A DNA stretch of 64,000 nt from Granulicella sp. S156 (GTDB lineage: Bacteria > Acidobacteriota > Terriglobia > Terriglobales > Acidobacteriaceae): the NCBI RefSeq assembly GCF_009766105.1, contig NZ_LMUH01000001.1, forward strand, positions 63,187 through 127,186, written 5' to 3'. The position numbers and the translations under genes were made by a program. The notes under the pieces were generated by a model that was not told the DNA's origin, did not search any database, and saw only the letters and a list, made by a program, of their open reading frames with translations. Shown in pieces: positions 1 through 8,424 of the stretch; the stretch's first letter is position 1, and each line of letters opens with the position of its first letter.

Positions 1-148
1 ATGCAGCCTTGCTGATACCACAAAGTCAGAGTGTAGAGGATAGAAACTCAGGCTCTTTCCTCGACACTCTCCGCTCTATCCTCTGCATTTTGCATCGACA
101 CGCTTTGCTTCGCATCCAAACATGGTCAAGATGAGAGACTGTAACTGA

Positions 149-1795
149 ATGAACGCCGAGTGCTACGACCCCTCGACACTACCCGGGACGACCGCCCTGT
201 TCCGCGACTACACGGACGTGCGCTCGTCCGCCCACGCCACTGCGCTGCGGCGGTGGTATCCGTCCGACCCCTTCACGATGGATTGGGCTAGGCGCTCACC
301 CGAGTTGGACCCCGCGCATCGCGGTCGGCTTGCGGATATGCTGCTGCGGCAATCCGACGGCTTTGACGCCAGCGGAGCCGTGCTGGCAAACATCGAGCGG
401 CTGCGCAACGGTGCGGCTGCGGTCGTCACAGGGCAGCAGGTTGCATTGTTCGGCGGTCCGTTGCTGACGCTCCTGAAGGTCGCGACGGCGATCCGCAAAG
501 CTGCGGATGCGACAAAGATCAGTGGCCGCGAGCACGTTCCCGTATTCTGGCTGGCTAGCGAAGACCACGATCTCGCCGAAGTCGATCAGGTGGCGCTGCT
601 GTCGAAGACAGAGGTCGAGACCCTCCGGCTGGGGCTGAAAGCGGAGCGTCCGCTGCCGGTAGGCGAGATGCGTGTCGATGGCGGCAATGAAGAGGGCCGG
701 TTGCGGCTGGAAGCCGAGCTGGATCGTCTCAGCGAGCTTCTGGGCTGGGCTCCGGTCTGCGAGCTTCTGCGCGCCTGTTATGCCCCCAACGCCCATCTTG
801 CCGGAGCCTTCGGCCGGCTCATCAGCAAGGTCTTTGCCGCGCAGGGCCTGGTGGTGATGAACGCTTCGGTGCGCGAGTTTCATTCGCTGGGTGCCGATGT
901 ACTGCGGGCCGCGATTGAAGATGTGGACGCCCTGGATGCGGCGCTGTTGGAGCGGTCGAAGGAGTTGGAGACCGCGGGCTATCATGCGCAGGTACTGGTA
1001 ACGCCGGGCCACTCCTTGCTGTTCTTGCTCGATTCCGAAACCGGAGCCCGGTTGCCGCTACGCCGCACCGGCGATGGCCAGTGGAAGGCCGGATCGCAAA
1101 GCTACACCAGCGAGGATCTGCTGGCGATTCTCGAGAGTGAACCTGAATGCATAAGCCCCAACGCGCTGCTGCGGCCGGTCTTTCAGGACCGCATTCTGCC
1201 CACAGCGGCGTATGTCGGCGGCCCCGCGGAGATTGCGTACTTCGCACAGTCGGCAGTGGTCTACGAAAAGATCTTAGGACGTGTAACACCAGTGTTGCCG
1301 CGGCTTTCCGCGACGCTCATCGAACCGGCGATTGCGCAGACGATGGCCGCGCACGAGGTTTCGCTGCCACAACTCTTTGAGGCGAAGACGATAGACGCGC
1401 TGGCGCTGCGGTTAGGCGCGCGCGCGATGCCCATCGAAGGCAAACGCAAGATCGCAGCCGTAGGCAATGCGATGGATGCGGAGTTGACCGCGCTCACCGA
1501 ATACATGAGCTCGATGAGCGCCGATCTGGGCCGTGCGGCTGAAGTTTCGGCCAACAAGATGCACTACCAGATGAACCGTCTGCGGCGCATGGCGGCGGCC
1601 TTTGAGGTGCAGAAGCAGGCATCGCTGAAGAAGCACGCGACAGCGATTATGCTGAACGTCTTCCCAGACGGCCACCTGCAGGAGCGGTTGTTGGCGGGAG
1701 TGTGGTTCCTGGCCCGCTATGGCGACACGCTGCCGGAGTTGCTGGTGGAGCACGCCGGGCAGGAGTGTCCAGGGCACCGCGTGATTTATCTGTAA
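149..1795 (+). CDS. bshC: Putative cysteine ligase BshC (bacillithiol synthesis)
   Basis: The 548-residue product matches BshC, the enzyme thought to add cysteine to GlcN-malate in the last step of making the low-molecular-weight thiol bacillithiol in the cytoplasm. Seen: the hallmark VVTGQQ followed by FGGP at residues 92-104 and PVFWLASEDHD at 131-141, which form the nucleotide-like binding core of the family, and a helical C-terminal region. Length is usual for the family (about 530-550). The ATG follows a weak purine-rich stretch (GATGAGAGACTG). No bshA or bshB is in the window, so the pathway is inferred to be completed elsewhere. The 148 bases upstream hold no gene, only short inverted repeats (9-bp arms at 35-43 and 76-84). 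Confidence 0.93.
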   Translation: MNAECYDPSTLPGTTALFRDYTDVRSSAHATALRRWYPSDPFTMDWARRSPELDPAHRGRLADMLLRQSDGFDASGAVLANIERLRNGAAAVVTGQQVALFGGPLLTLLKVATAIRKAADATKISGREHVPVFWLASEDHDLAEVDQVALLSKTEVETLRLGLKAERPLPVGEMRVDGGNEEGRLRLEAELDRLSELLGWAPVCELLRACYAPNAHLAGAFGRLISKVFAAQGLVVMNASVREFHSLGADVLRAAIEDVDALDAALLERSKELETAGYHAQVLVTPGHSLLFLLDSETGARLPLRRTGDGQWKAGSQSYTSEDLLAILESEPECISPNALLRPVFQDRILPTAAYVGGPAEIAYFAQSAVVYEKILGRVTPVLPRLSATLIEPAIAQTMAAHEVSLPQLFEAKTIDALALRLGARAMPIEGKRKIAAVGNAMDAELTALTEYMSSMSADLGRAAEVSANKMHYQMNRLRRMAAAFEVQKQASLKKHATAIMLNVFPDGHLQERLLAGVWFLARYGDTLPELLVEHAGQECPGHRVIYL

Positions 1796-1839
1796 AAGAA
1801 AAGGATTTACAACGAATCGTCCCTGCGGGATACTTCGGC

Positions 1840-2088
1840 ATGGGAGAACTCTTCGCTCCAACTCATCTCATCATTCTTTTCTTCTTGGCGATTCCTTTGT
1901 TGGGCATTCACTTTCTGCCGACAATCGTAGCGGGTATTCGGCGTGCGAACAACTTTGGTTGGATATTAGCCATTAACTTCTTTCTCGGGTGGACCTTCGT
2001 AGGGTGGGTTGTGGCGTTGATCTGGGCGTTTCGCGACACCTCACGCGACGTCGTCGTGTATGCGCCACCTCCGCCTTACACTCGCTAG
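1840..2088 (+). CDS. Small membrane protein, superinfection-immunity (Imm-like) family, copy 1
   Basis: An 82-residue protein with two hydrophobic segments (about residues 8-32 and 40-62) around the motif IHFLPTIVA and a second motif LGWTFVGWVVALIWAF. This pattern is that of the superinfection immunity protein family (PF14373), named after phage T4 Imm but widespread in bacterial chromosomes with unknown function. The ATG at 1840 is chosen because the family begins just before the first membrane segment; the longer upstream extension overlaps bshC. It is followed 69 bases later by a clear paralogue. Function beyond membrane location is not known. Confidence 0.75.
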   Translation: MGELFAPTHLIILFFLAIPLLGIHFLPTIVAGIRRANNFGWILAINFFLGWTFVGWVVALIWAFRDTSRDVVVYAPPPPYTR

Positions 2089-2157
2089 CCGAGATTGCCT
2101 CGGGAACCGCGACTGCAGAAAACACGTAGAAGCTATCAGAGAGAGAGGAATTACGTC

Positions 2158-2382
2158 ATGCACGTTCTTTTCGCACTGTTTCTGCTTCCGTTTGGGGCCA
2201 TTCACTTTCTGCCGACGATCATTGCCGCACTGCGCGGTGGCCGCAGCGTTGTTGGCATCTTCCTACTGAACCTGTTCCTCGGATGGACCGTGATCGGCTG
2301 GATCATTGCTCTGATCTGGGCGTTCCGCGATGAGCCGAGATATGTTTACGTCTACCCCCAGGGGCAGGTTCGCCGGTTCTAG
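2158..2382 (+). CDS. Small membrane protein, superinfection-immunity (Imm-like) family, copy 2
   Basis: A 74-residue tandem paralogue of the preceding gene. It keeps GAIHFLPTIIAALRGG and LGWTVIGWIIALIWAFRDE, so the same two-helix membrane hairpin with a charged C-terminus is expected. A strong purine-rich ribosome-binding site (AGAGAGAGGAA, ending 7 bases before the ATG) fixes the start at 2158. The pair probably arose by local duplication and may form hetero-oligomers; that is inference. Length is typical for the family. Confidence 0.78.
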   Translation: MHVLFALFLLPFGAIHFLPTIIAALRGGRSVVGIFLLNLFLGWTVIGWIIALIWAFRDEPRYVYVYPQGQVRRF

Positions 2383-2450
2383 CTGGGTAATCCGGCACAT
2401 CGCACACTATTTCTGAAACCGCTCTAAAATGTCCCACGAGGGATTTTGCG

Positions 2451-2759
2451 ATGGGATTGAGCGATCAGCCGTTTGAAGTGATGTGTCCGGACTGTAGTGG
2501 AATGTTGAAGATCGACCCTGTGACGCGCTCGGTAATCGCGCACACCCCGGCTCCCCGCAAGAAGACCTTTGAGGACTTCGGCGCTGCAGCCAAGGCTCTA
2601 AAGGAGTCAGATGCGCGGCGGGAGTCCATCTTCGCGCAGTCCGTACAGGCCGAGAAGAACAAGGATGACCTGATGGCCAAGCGGTTCGCCGAAGCCGTCA
2701 AGAAGGCCAAGGAATCGCCCCTCGGCGAGCGGCCCATGCGGGATTTCGATCTGGAGTAG
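2451..2759 (+). CDS. Conserved hypothetical protein with one CxxC motif
   Basis: A 102-residue, charged, probably cytoplasmic protein. It has a single CPDC pair at residues 12-15, enough for half a zinc ribbon, so a metal site would need a dimer or partner. The rest is a Lys/Glu/Ala-rich helical stretch (about residues 40-95) likely to be coiled coil. I do not recognise a named family. The ATG follows GAGGGATTTTGCG. The next gene starts about 50 bases downstream on the same strand, so the two may be cotranscribed. Confidence 0.65.
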   Translation: MGLSDQPFEVMCPDCSGMLKIDPVTRSVIAHTPAPRKKTFEDFGAAAKALKESDARRESIFAQSVQAEKNKDDLMAKRFAEAVKKAKESPLGERPMRDFDLE

Positions 2760-2810
2760 TACAGATATCGGGCCACGCTGGATTGTTCTCGACGAAGGGA
2801 ATGAGGATTG

Positions 2811-3506
2811 ATGAGCGAGGAATCGAAAAAGCCCGAGGAGGGCGAGTCGACGTTGTCCCAGGACGCGCCCCCGGCGTGGCAGACGGTCGCAACCCCGGCG
2901 TACCAGCCTCCAGCGCCACCACAGGCACCCCCATACCCCTCTGGAGCCCCTCCACAGGGCTATCCGGCTGCATCTGGGTATCCAACGGCACCGGGCTATC
3001 CCGCAGCGCCAGGCTACCCTCCCGCACCGGGTTATCCGCCGCAGCCCGGGACAGGCTATCCGCCACCGCAGGGCTACTCTGCGCCGCCACCTCCTCCTCT
3101 GCCACCTCCGCCTTCGGGGCAGGGTGGCTATCAGCCTGTCTATGGCGCAGGCCCGGGTGCCACGCCTGGAGCAAGCTACGGTGCACCCGTGTACGGCTCG
3201 CAGCCCCCAGGCTACCCGCCGAACTATCCCCCGCCTCCAGGAGGCTATGGCGGCCCACCGCCGCCCTATGGACAGCCAGGCTATCCGCCTCCACCGGTCA
3301 ACAACTACTCGTCGGGAAGTGCTGCGGCTGAGATGCTGGCCGTAGCAGCGCTAATGTCAGGTCGCCGCCGCGCACGGCGTCACCTGATCATCTGGCCCCT
3401 CATACTCCTGGTGGTCGTTGCTCTGACTCTGCTGCACGGCTGCATGAGAATTCTGCACATCGCTGATAGCGGGAAGCCGGAGATCCGGGCGGTCTACAGA
3501 GCCTGA
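2811..3506 (+). CDS. Pro/Gly/Tyr-rich protein with C-terminal membrane anchor
   Basis: A 231-residue protein. Residues about 25-170 are a low-complexity domain of GYP-type repeats (variants of PGYPxAPGYP and PPPPYGQPGYPPPP); residues 185-195 are Arg-rich; a hydrophobic segment (LIIWPLILLVVVALTLL) near residue 200 is followed by a short tail. Predicted topology: disordered repeat domain in the cytoplasm, one membrane helix, short outside tail. Such domains occur in membrane scaffold and stress proteins, but no specific function can be assigned. The ATG at 2811 is preferred over the in-frame TTG one codon earlier; GAAGGGA and AGGA precede it. It probably shares a transcript with the upstream CxxC gene. 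Confidence 0.7.
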   Translation: MSEESKKPEEGESTLSQDAPPAWQTVATPAYQPPAPPQAPPYPSGAPPQGYPAASGYPTAPGYPAAPGYPPAPGYPPQPGTGYPPPQGYSAPPPPPLPPPPSGQGGYQPVYGAGPGATPGASYGAPVYGSQPPGYPPNYPPPPGGYGGPPPPYGQPGYPPPPVNNYSSGSAAAEMLAVAALMSGRRRARRHLIIWPLILLVVVALTLLHGCMRILHIADSGKPEIRAVYRA

Positions 3507-3590
3507 CCCGGTGTGTCCGGTCAGGACGAAGGGCATACATCCAGATCTTAGACGGGTGTGATGTTGTTCTCTTCGATGATCCCCCCCACT

Positions 3591-3724
3591 TTGTCATCTC
3601 GACCGAAGGCGGCGTTTTTTGCCGCCGCAGCGGAGAGACCTGCATGTTGCATCGCGCTCTGCAACATGCAGGTCTCTCCACTACGCATGACGATAAAACC
3701 ATCATGCTCCGGTCGAGATGACAA
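3591..3724. repeat. Nested palindromic element (REP/MITE-like)
   Basis: A 134-bp element bounded by a perfect 15-bp inverted repeat (3591-3605 and 3710-3724, arm TTGTCATCTCGACCG). Inside is a perfect 20-bp inverted repeat (3632-3651 and 3660-3679) with an 8-base loop, and a small GGCGGC/GCCGCC hairpin (3608-3626). It lies between two genes pointing at each other and ends 17 bases from the stop of the phospholipase D-like gene, so it may also act as a two-way terminator. No reading frame is present. Confidence 0.8.
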
Positions 3725-3741
3725 TATGGGGTGATTCAGGT

Positions 3742-4716
3742 CTAGGTCTTGGTCCACAACGTTCCACCCTCATAATCCGACGTAAGAGTGGTGTTGAGTT
3801 CCTCCAGCACCGTCGAGTTCTGGGTAGTCTGTCCGAGTTCGCGGTTTTCGGTCAAGGAATCCACAGAAAAGTTCTCCGAACCAATAAACGCGTTCGCATC
3901 CGAGTAGCTGTAGTCGATCACCAGAATCTTCGCGTGGATGTACAGCGAAGCATCCGCGGTATACGTATAGACCTTTACCCCGGCCTTGGTGAGCGTCTCG
4001 AACTCGCTCTCGTAATCATTGTCCGTGTTGGTCATAATGACCTTCACGGCGACTCCGGCCTTGGCGCGATTGGCCAGCGCGGTGACGATGGTCGAATCGC
4101 TCATCTCCTCGCTTTCGACCAGCAGGGTATGCTGTGCCGAGTTGATGAGATTGGTCAACGCCGTGGTGGCCTCATTGGGGCTCCAGATCAGCGAGTCTGC
4201 TGCGGTTGGCGTGACACTCGCAGACTTGAAGTCCGCGTTGAAGACGGTCTCGATCTCCGCGACATCCTTGGCATCGGCATCTGTAATCGCGAAGTCGCGC
4301 GTGCTCGAGTAGTACACACTGGTGAGGTTCGCCGTAAGAATCAGGGACGTCGTGCCATCCACCGTGATGGTCTTCTGGTGCGTCGCATGATACGTGGGAT
4401 TGGCCCAGACGGCCGTGCATCCATTGGCATTCAGGTAGTTGTAGGCAGTGGTGTTGCTGCTCTTTTCGAGGTTCTGGTCCAGGATGACGCGAACCGTAAC
4501 GCCCTTCTTGGCGAGGGCAGCGAGGTCTGCTGTGACAGTGGTATCGACGAGTTCGTACATCGTCATATCGAGCGTCTTCGTAGCGGTATTGATGAAGTTG
4601 TAGACCGGTGTAAAGCCCTGATCGGGCTCGATGGTTAGGGTTTGGGCGTGGGCTGTGCTGGCTAGGGAGGGAATGGCGACGGAGAGCAGTGCAATACAGA
4701 ACGACGTGCGCTTCAC
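3742..4716 (-). CDS. Secreted phospholipase D-like protein
   Basis: A 324-residue exported protein of the PLD superfamily with two HxKxxxxD motifs: H113-K115-D120 (HQKTITVD) and H261-K263-D268 (HAKILVID). The fold joins two such halves to make one phosphodiesterase site, acting on phospholipids or nucleic acids; the substrate cannot be told from sequence. Residues 1-24 form a signal peptide ending AHA. The GTG at 4716 is chosen because it begins that signal peptide and has GAGG 5 bases upstream; an open extension to 4899 would bury the signal peptide. A paralogous domain with the same first motif lies at 9747-11861. Confidence 0.82.
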   Translation of the reverse strand: MKRTSFCIALLSVAIPSLASTAHAQTLTIEPDQGFTPVYNFINTATKTLDMTMYELVDTTVTADLAALAKKGVTVRVILDQNLEKSSNTTAYNYLNANGCTAVWANPTYHATHQKTITVDGTTSLILTANLTSVYYSSTRDFAITDADAKDVAEIETVFNADFKSASVTPTAADSLIWSPNEATTALTNLINSAQHTLLVESEEMSDSTIVTALANRAKAGVAVKVIMTNTDNDYESEFETLTKAGVKVYTYTADASLYIHAKILVIDYSYSDANAFIGSENFSVDSLTENRELGQTTQNSTVLEELNTTLTSDYEGGTLWTKT

Positions 4717-4875
4717 AGGGGCCTCGATTCTGGGTTGGGTGAACCTTGAAACTGGGAGCAGAGTAGTGCCTGCAGCTGTGACTGTCCAATGAATTTTCGT
4801 CGTTGTGGATAACGGCTTCAGGGAGTTTCCGAAGTACCCGTTCATAGGTTTTTGTTGTTGTATTTCGGAGTAGCA

Positions 4876-4925
4876 GCGGCCTTTAGGCCGCGGATTCAAG
4901 GTCCAGCAAGAAAGGGCTTTAGCCC
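4876..4925. repeat. Pair of TTTA-loop hairpins
   Basis: Two short hairpins with the same TTTA loop lie between the phospholipase D-like gene and uup: GCGGCC/GGCCGC (4876-4891) and GGGC/GCCC (4914-4925). The 295-base gap 4717-5011 holds no gene. The hairpins resemble the short repeats elsewhere in the window and could be a REP unit. Confidence 0.5.
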
Positions 4926-5011
4926 TGGGCCTCTCGCTTATGCCAGCGAATCAGACACATCCAATCCCCTGAAAAGCAGCACCAACGCCGTAACCCGGTA
5001 AACTGGTAAAG

Positions 5012-6838
5012 ATGCCACCGATTCTCAATGCTCAAGGCGTGTCGAAACGCTTTGGCGCAACTCCCTTATTTGAAAAGATCTCCTTTGCCGTAAACGACGG
5101 CGACCGTATTGGGCTGATTGGGCCGAATGGGGCAGGCAAGTCGACGCTGCTGGCCGTATTGGCTGGCGATATGGAACCCGATACCGGCGAACTGGCCGTG
5201 CGCAAACGCGCACGCGTCGGCTATGTGCGCCAGATCTCCGAATTTGCCAAGGGTGCAACTGTCCGCAGCGTCGTAGAGCAGGCTCTGCATCACGCGACAG
5301 TGCCCGAAAACGAGCGCGAGCAGCGTCTGCGCGAGACCCTGGGGCGCGCCGGCTTTGCCGACGACGGCGCAGACAGCCACGTCCGCATGGATGCCGAAGC
5401 CGCCAGCCTGAGCGGCGGCTGGAAGAAGCGCCTGGCCATCGCCGAAGCCATGGTCACGCAGCCCGATGTGCTGCTGCTCGATGAGCCCACGAACCATCTC
5501 GACCTCGAAGGCATCGAGTGGCTGGAGGCCATGCTGCGCACGGCAAAGTTCGCCAGCGTGGTCGTCACCCATGATCGCTACTTCCTGGAGAACGCCGCGA
5601 GCGAGGTCATTGAGCTGAGCCGCGTCTACGCCGAAGGCATACTGCGTGTGCGCGGGACCTACTCGAGATTTCTGGAGGAGCGCGAGCAATACCTGGAGTC
5701 GCAGACCAAGATGCAGGAGGGCCTTCGGAATCGCGTGAAGACGGAGATCGAGTGGCTGCGGCGCGGACCGAAGGCCCGCGCCACCAAGGCCAAGGCCCGC
5801 ATCGACAACGCCCATGGGCTGATCGACAAGCTGGCCGAGGTAGATTCCCGCACCCGCACGTCGTCGGCAGGCATCGAGTTCGCCGCGACCGACCGCCAGA
5901 CCAAACGCCTCATCGAACTGGAAAAGGTCTCCATCACCCTGGGCGGCCGCGAGATCGTTGGCAACGTGAACTTCGGCCTGACCAACGGCATGAAGCTTGG
6001 ACTCGTCGGTCCCAACGGCAGTGGTAAGACCACGATCCTGCGCGCCATGTCGGGCGAACTCCCGGTGAGCGCAGGCACGGTGAAGCGCGCCAATGCTCTT
6101 CGGATTGTCTACTTCTCGCAGATGCGCGAGATCGACGCCTCGCTGACGCTACGGCGGGCACTCGCGCCCGACTCCGATGCGGTGGTCTATCAGGACCGCG
6201 TGGTGCATGTGGCGAGCTATGCAGCCAAGTTCCTCTTCACGGGTGACCAGCTTAATCAGCCCGTCGAACGTCTGAGCGGCGGCGAACGCGCGCGTGTGTT
6301 GATCGCGCGGCTGATGCTGCAGCCGGCCGACGTGCTGATGCTCGACGAGCCGACCAACGATCTCGATATCCCCACCCTGGAGATTCTTGAAGAATCGCTA
6401 CTGGAGTTTACGGGCGCGCTGGTTTTGGTGACGCACGATCGCTACATGCTGGATCGCGTGTCGAACACGGTGCTGGGCCTGGACGGCAAAGGCCGTGCGC
6501 GAATCTTCGCCGACTACTCGCAGTGGGAAGAGTGGAAAGAGCAGGAATCAGGGAACAGCAAACAGGAAACAGCCAGTGCTCCCGAGAAACGTGGTGGTGG
6601 AGCTTCAGGCGGTAAGAAGAAGCTCTCCTACATGGAGCAGCGCGAGTACGACGGGATTGAGACGCGTGTAGACGCGGCTGACACCCGTATGGCCGCAGCC
6701 CATGATCGCCTGGACGATCCAGCAGTAACGTCCGATGCGACAGCGCTCACAGCGGCATTAGCCGAGATGGAAGCCGCGCAGGCCGAGCATGACACGGTGT
6801 ACGCGCGCTGGGCGGAGCTGACCGAAAAGCTGGGATAG
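5012..6838 (+). CDS. uup: ABC-F family ATPase (Uup type)
   Basis: A 608-residue protein with two ABC ATPase domains and no membrane segments, the mark of the ABC-F family of ribosome-associated ATPases. Domain 1 has Walker A GPNGAGKS (residues 37-44), signature LSGGWKKR and LLLDEPTNHLDLEG. A charged linker of about 80 residues (the P-site tRNA-interaction region in ABC-F proteins) follows, then domain 2 with GPNGSGKT, LSGGERARV and LMLDEPTNDLD. The tail (about 540-608) is a low-complexity spacer plus an Ala/Glu-rich coiled coil, as in Uup, which supports this subfamily over EttA. Likely role: translation or ribosome maintenance. The downstream 6855-6934 palindrome may terminate it. Confidence 0.85.
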   Translation: MPPILNAQGVSKRFGATPLFEKISFAVNDGDRIGLIGPNGAGKSTLLAVLAGDMEPDTGELAVRKRARVGYVRQISEFAKGATVRSVVEQALHHATVPENEREQRLRETLGRAGFADDGADSHVRMDAEAASLSGGWKKRLAIAEAMVTQPDVLLLDEPTNHLDLEGIEWLEAMLRTAKFASVVVTHDRYFLENAASEVIELSRVYAEGILRVRGTYSRFLEEREQYLESQTKMQEGLRNRVKTEIEWLRRGPKARATKAKARIDNAHGLIDKLAEVDSRTRTSSAGIEFAATDRQTKRLIELEKVSITLGGREIVGNVNFGLTNGMKLGLVGPNGSGKTTILRAMSGELPVSAGTVKRANALRIVYFSQMREIDASLTLRRALAPDSDAVVYQDRVVHVASYAAKFLFTGDQLNQPVERLSGGERARVLIARLMLQPADVLMLDEPTNDLDIPTLEILEESLLEFTGALVLVTHDRYMLDRVSNTVLGLDGKGRARIFADYSQWEEWKEQESGNSKQETASAPEKRGGGASGGKKKLSYMEQREYDGIETRVDAADTRMAAAHDRLDDPAVTSDATALTAALAEMEAAQAEHDTVYARWAELTEKLG

Positions 6839-6854
6839 GGCTCTCGCAAAAAAT

Positions 6855-6934
6855 CTTGACGCAAAGGGAAAAAGCCACGTTTCGCCACGGCAGCCGTCGC
6901 GAAACGTGGCTACCTTCGCGCCCGTTGCGTCAAG
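6855..6934. repeat. Nested palindrome, family A copy 1
   Basis: An 80-bp imperfect palindrome with outer arms CTTGACGCAA (6855-6864) and TTGCGTCAAG (6925-6934), and inner arms GCCACGTTTCG (6874-6884) and CGAAACGTGGC (6900-6910). A second copy of the same design lies at 9601-9695. It sits between two convergent genes, and its right end supplies the TGA stop codon (6930-6932) of the minus-strand amidohydrolase gene. Confidence 0.85.
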
Positions 6935-8249
6935 GCTTTTGCTGTTGATTGTTTTCTGCTCCCGCTTGCTTCTTGCGCACGACAATCGCGCCTTCCTTCA
7001 TCACAAACGCAACATGCCTGAGTGCGCTGATGTCAGCGATCGGATCTCCGCGCACGGCAATGATGTCCGCATAGAAGCCGGGCTTAAGCTGACCGATCGA
7101 GTCCGCCCAGTCCAGCAGCCGGGCTCCATTGATGAGGTCGGACCGCAGCACATCGGCGGGGCTCATGCCGAACTGGACCATCAACTCGAACTCGCGAGCC
7201 TGCGTCCCATGCGGGAATGGCCCCACGTCGGAGCCGACCGCGAACGGAACGCCTGCGGCAAGCTGCTTCTTGAACTCGGCGGCGTGGTAGGCGAGCTCCT
7301 GTTGGTCGCGGGCACCCTGGCCGGAATAGATAGGGTGCTGCGAGAAGTACTCCACGATGGCAAAGGTAGGCACGGCATAGATCTGCTTCTCGCGCATCAG
7401 CTTCATCGTCTCGGGCGAGAGCTGATACGCATGGTCGATGGAGGCCACACCGGCTTTGGCGGCGAACAAAGCTCCCGGCTCTCCGGTGCAATGTACGGCC
7501 ACCTTCGAGCCCGTGCGGCGAGCCTCGGTGACGGCTGCGGTCAGCTCGGCTTCGGTGTACTGATACGGTGTGGTAAACGTATCGCCGATCAGGACATCTT
7601 GCCCGGTCTCGTAGATCTTCGTGAAGTCAGCGCCGCCCTTGCGTTGCTCCCGCATCACATGAACGATCTCACCGGCGGAGTTGGCATAGTCGGCATTGGA
7701 GAGCACGTGCTGCGCCGGGTTGTAGCCGATGGCATCTTCATGCCCACCCAGAATGTCGATGGCGTTACAGGCAACCCGCATCCGCGGCCCCGGAATCTGG
7801 CCGCGGTCGATCGCATTGCGCACTGCGACATCGGCACAGGCTGCACCTTCCGTGCCCATATCGCGCTCGGAGGTGAAGCCTGCGAAGAGATCAGCTTTGG
7901 CGGCAGCAGCGGCCTGCAGGACGCGCTGGGGCACGGACTCTTCTACGGTCTGCAGGTCTTCAGCTCCGGGATGCAGGAAAAGGTGTGTGTGGGCGTCGAT
8001 CAGCCCGGGCATCAGCGTGGTATCGCCGAGATCGATGATCTGTGCATCCGCCGGATGTTGCACCTGCTGCCCAGCCTCGCGAATGCGGTCGCCGACGATG
8101 AGGACTTCACCAGGAGAGAGAACCTTGCCGGCGGCAACATCAAGAATATGCGCGGCGTGCAGGACAATCGGGTTTGGATCCAGGTCCTGTGCGTGAACGG
8201 CAAAGGGAAACGCGGCAATGGCTACGACGGCGGACAGCAGGAATTTCAT
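6930..8249 (-). CDS. Secreted amidohydrolase (imidazolonepropionase/prolidase-like)
   Basis: A 439-residue metal-dependent hydrolase with a signal peptide (residues 1-20, ending VHA). Metal and active-site motifs are in family order: DAHTH (H87, H89), the FTKIYETG lysine, AVHCTGEPG, IDHAYQLS and AVGSDVGPF with the catalytic Asp. This pattern is that of the secreted amidohydrolases of the Xaa-Pro dipeptidase/imidazolonepropionase-like group, which hydrolyse amide bonds such as X-Pro dipeptides in the periplasm; the exact substrate is not known. The last codons and the stop overlap a palindromic repeat, so the C-terminus may have been reshaped by that insertion. No clear Shine-Dalgarno precedes the ATG. 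Confidence 0.8.
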   Translation of the reverse strand: MKFLLSAVVAIAAFPFAVHAQDLDPNPIVLHAAHILDVAAGKVLSPGEVLIVGDRIREAGQQVQHPADAQIIDLGDTTLMPGLIDAHTHLFLHPGAEDLQTVEESVPQRVLQAAAAAKADLFAGFTSERDMGTEGAACADVAVRNAIDRGQIPGPRMRVACNAIDILGGHEDAIGYNPAQHVLSNADYANSAGEIVHVMREQRKGGADFTKIYETGQDVLIGDTFTTPYQYTEAELTAAVTEARRTGSKVAVHCTGEPGALFAAKAGVASIDHAYQLSPETMKLMREKQIYAVPTFAIVEYFSQHPIYSGQGARDQQELAYHAAEFKKQLAAGVPFAVGSDVGPFPHGTQAREFELMVQFGMSPADVLRSDLINGARLLDWADSIGQLKPGFYADIIAVRGDPIADISALRHVAFVMKEGAIVVRKKQAGAENNQQQKP

Positions 8250-8310
8250 GGTGAAAGCAGGATACTCTACGAGGACTTAGGCAAAAACCGAGGGAATGGC
8301 ACAAATCTAA

Positions 8311-8398
8311 GCCCCAGAGGGGCGACGCTATCATAACCCAGGGTGAAACCCTGGGTTATGTGCCAGCAGAGAGGCTGAGCCCTGAAAGGGCGACCTAT
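8311..8398. repeat. Cluster of short hairpin repeats
   Basis: Three units lie in the 175-base gap between the amidohydrolase start and the next gene's stop. 8311-8331 and 8379-8398 follow the pattern GCCC-loop-GGGC-GCGAC-N-TAT. Between them is a perfect 12-bp stem, CATAACCCAGGG (8332-8343) with CCCTGGGTTATG (8349-8360) and a 5-base TGAAA loop, strong enough to be a terminator for the fabI operon. Related units occur at 47394, 48776, 53529 and 53633. Confidence 0.7.
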
Positions 8399-8424
8399 GG
8401 TCAGATGGGCAATGCTCTTTTTCG

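Noticed and set aside
3718..4638. A 306-codon plus-strand frame.
   Set aside because: Shadow of the phospholipase D-like gene, which has both HxKxxxxD motifs on the minus strand.
4717..4899. N-terminal extension of the phospholipase D-like gene to an ATG at 4899.
   Set aside because: It would place 61 residues ahead of a standard signal peptide. The GTG at 4716 has a Shine-Dalgarno.
6906..8336. A 476-codon open frame on the plus strand.
   Set aside because: It lies antisense to the amidohydrolase, whose motifs and signal peptide are complete on the minus strand. The plus-strand product has no motif, no ribosome-binding site and the base bias of a reverse-strand shadow.
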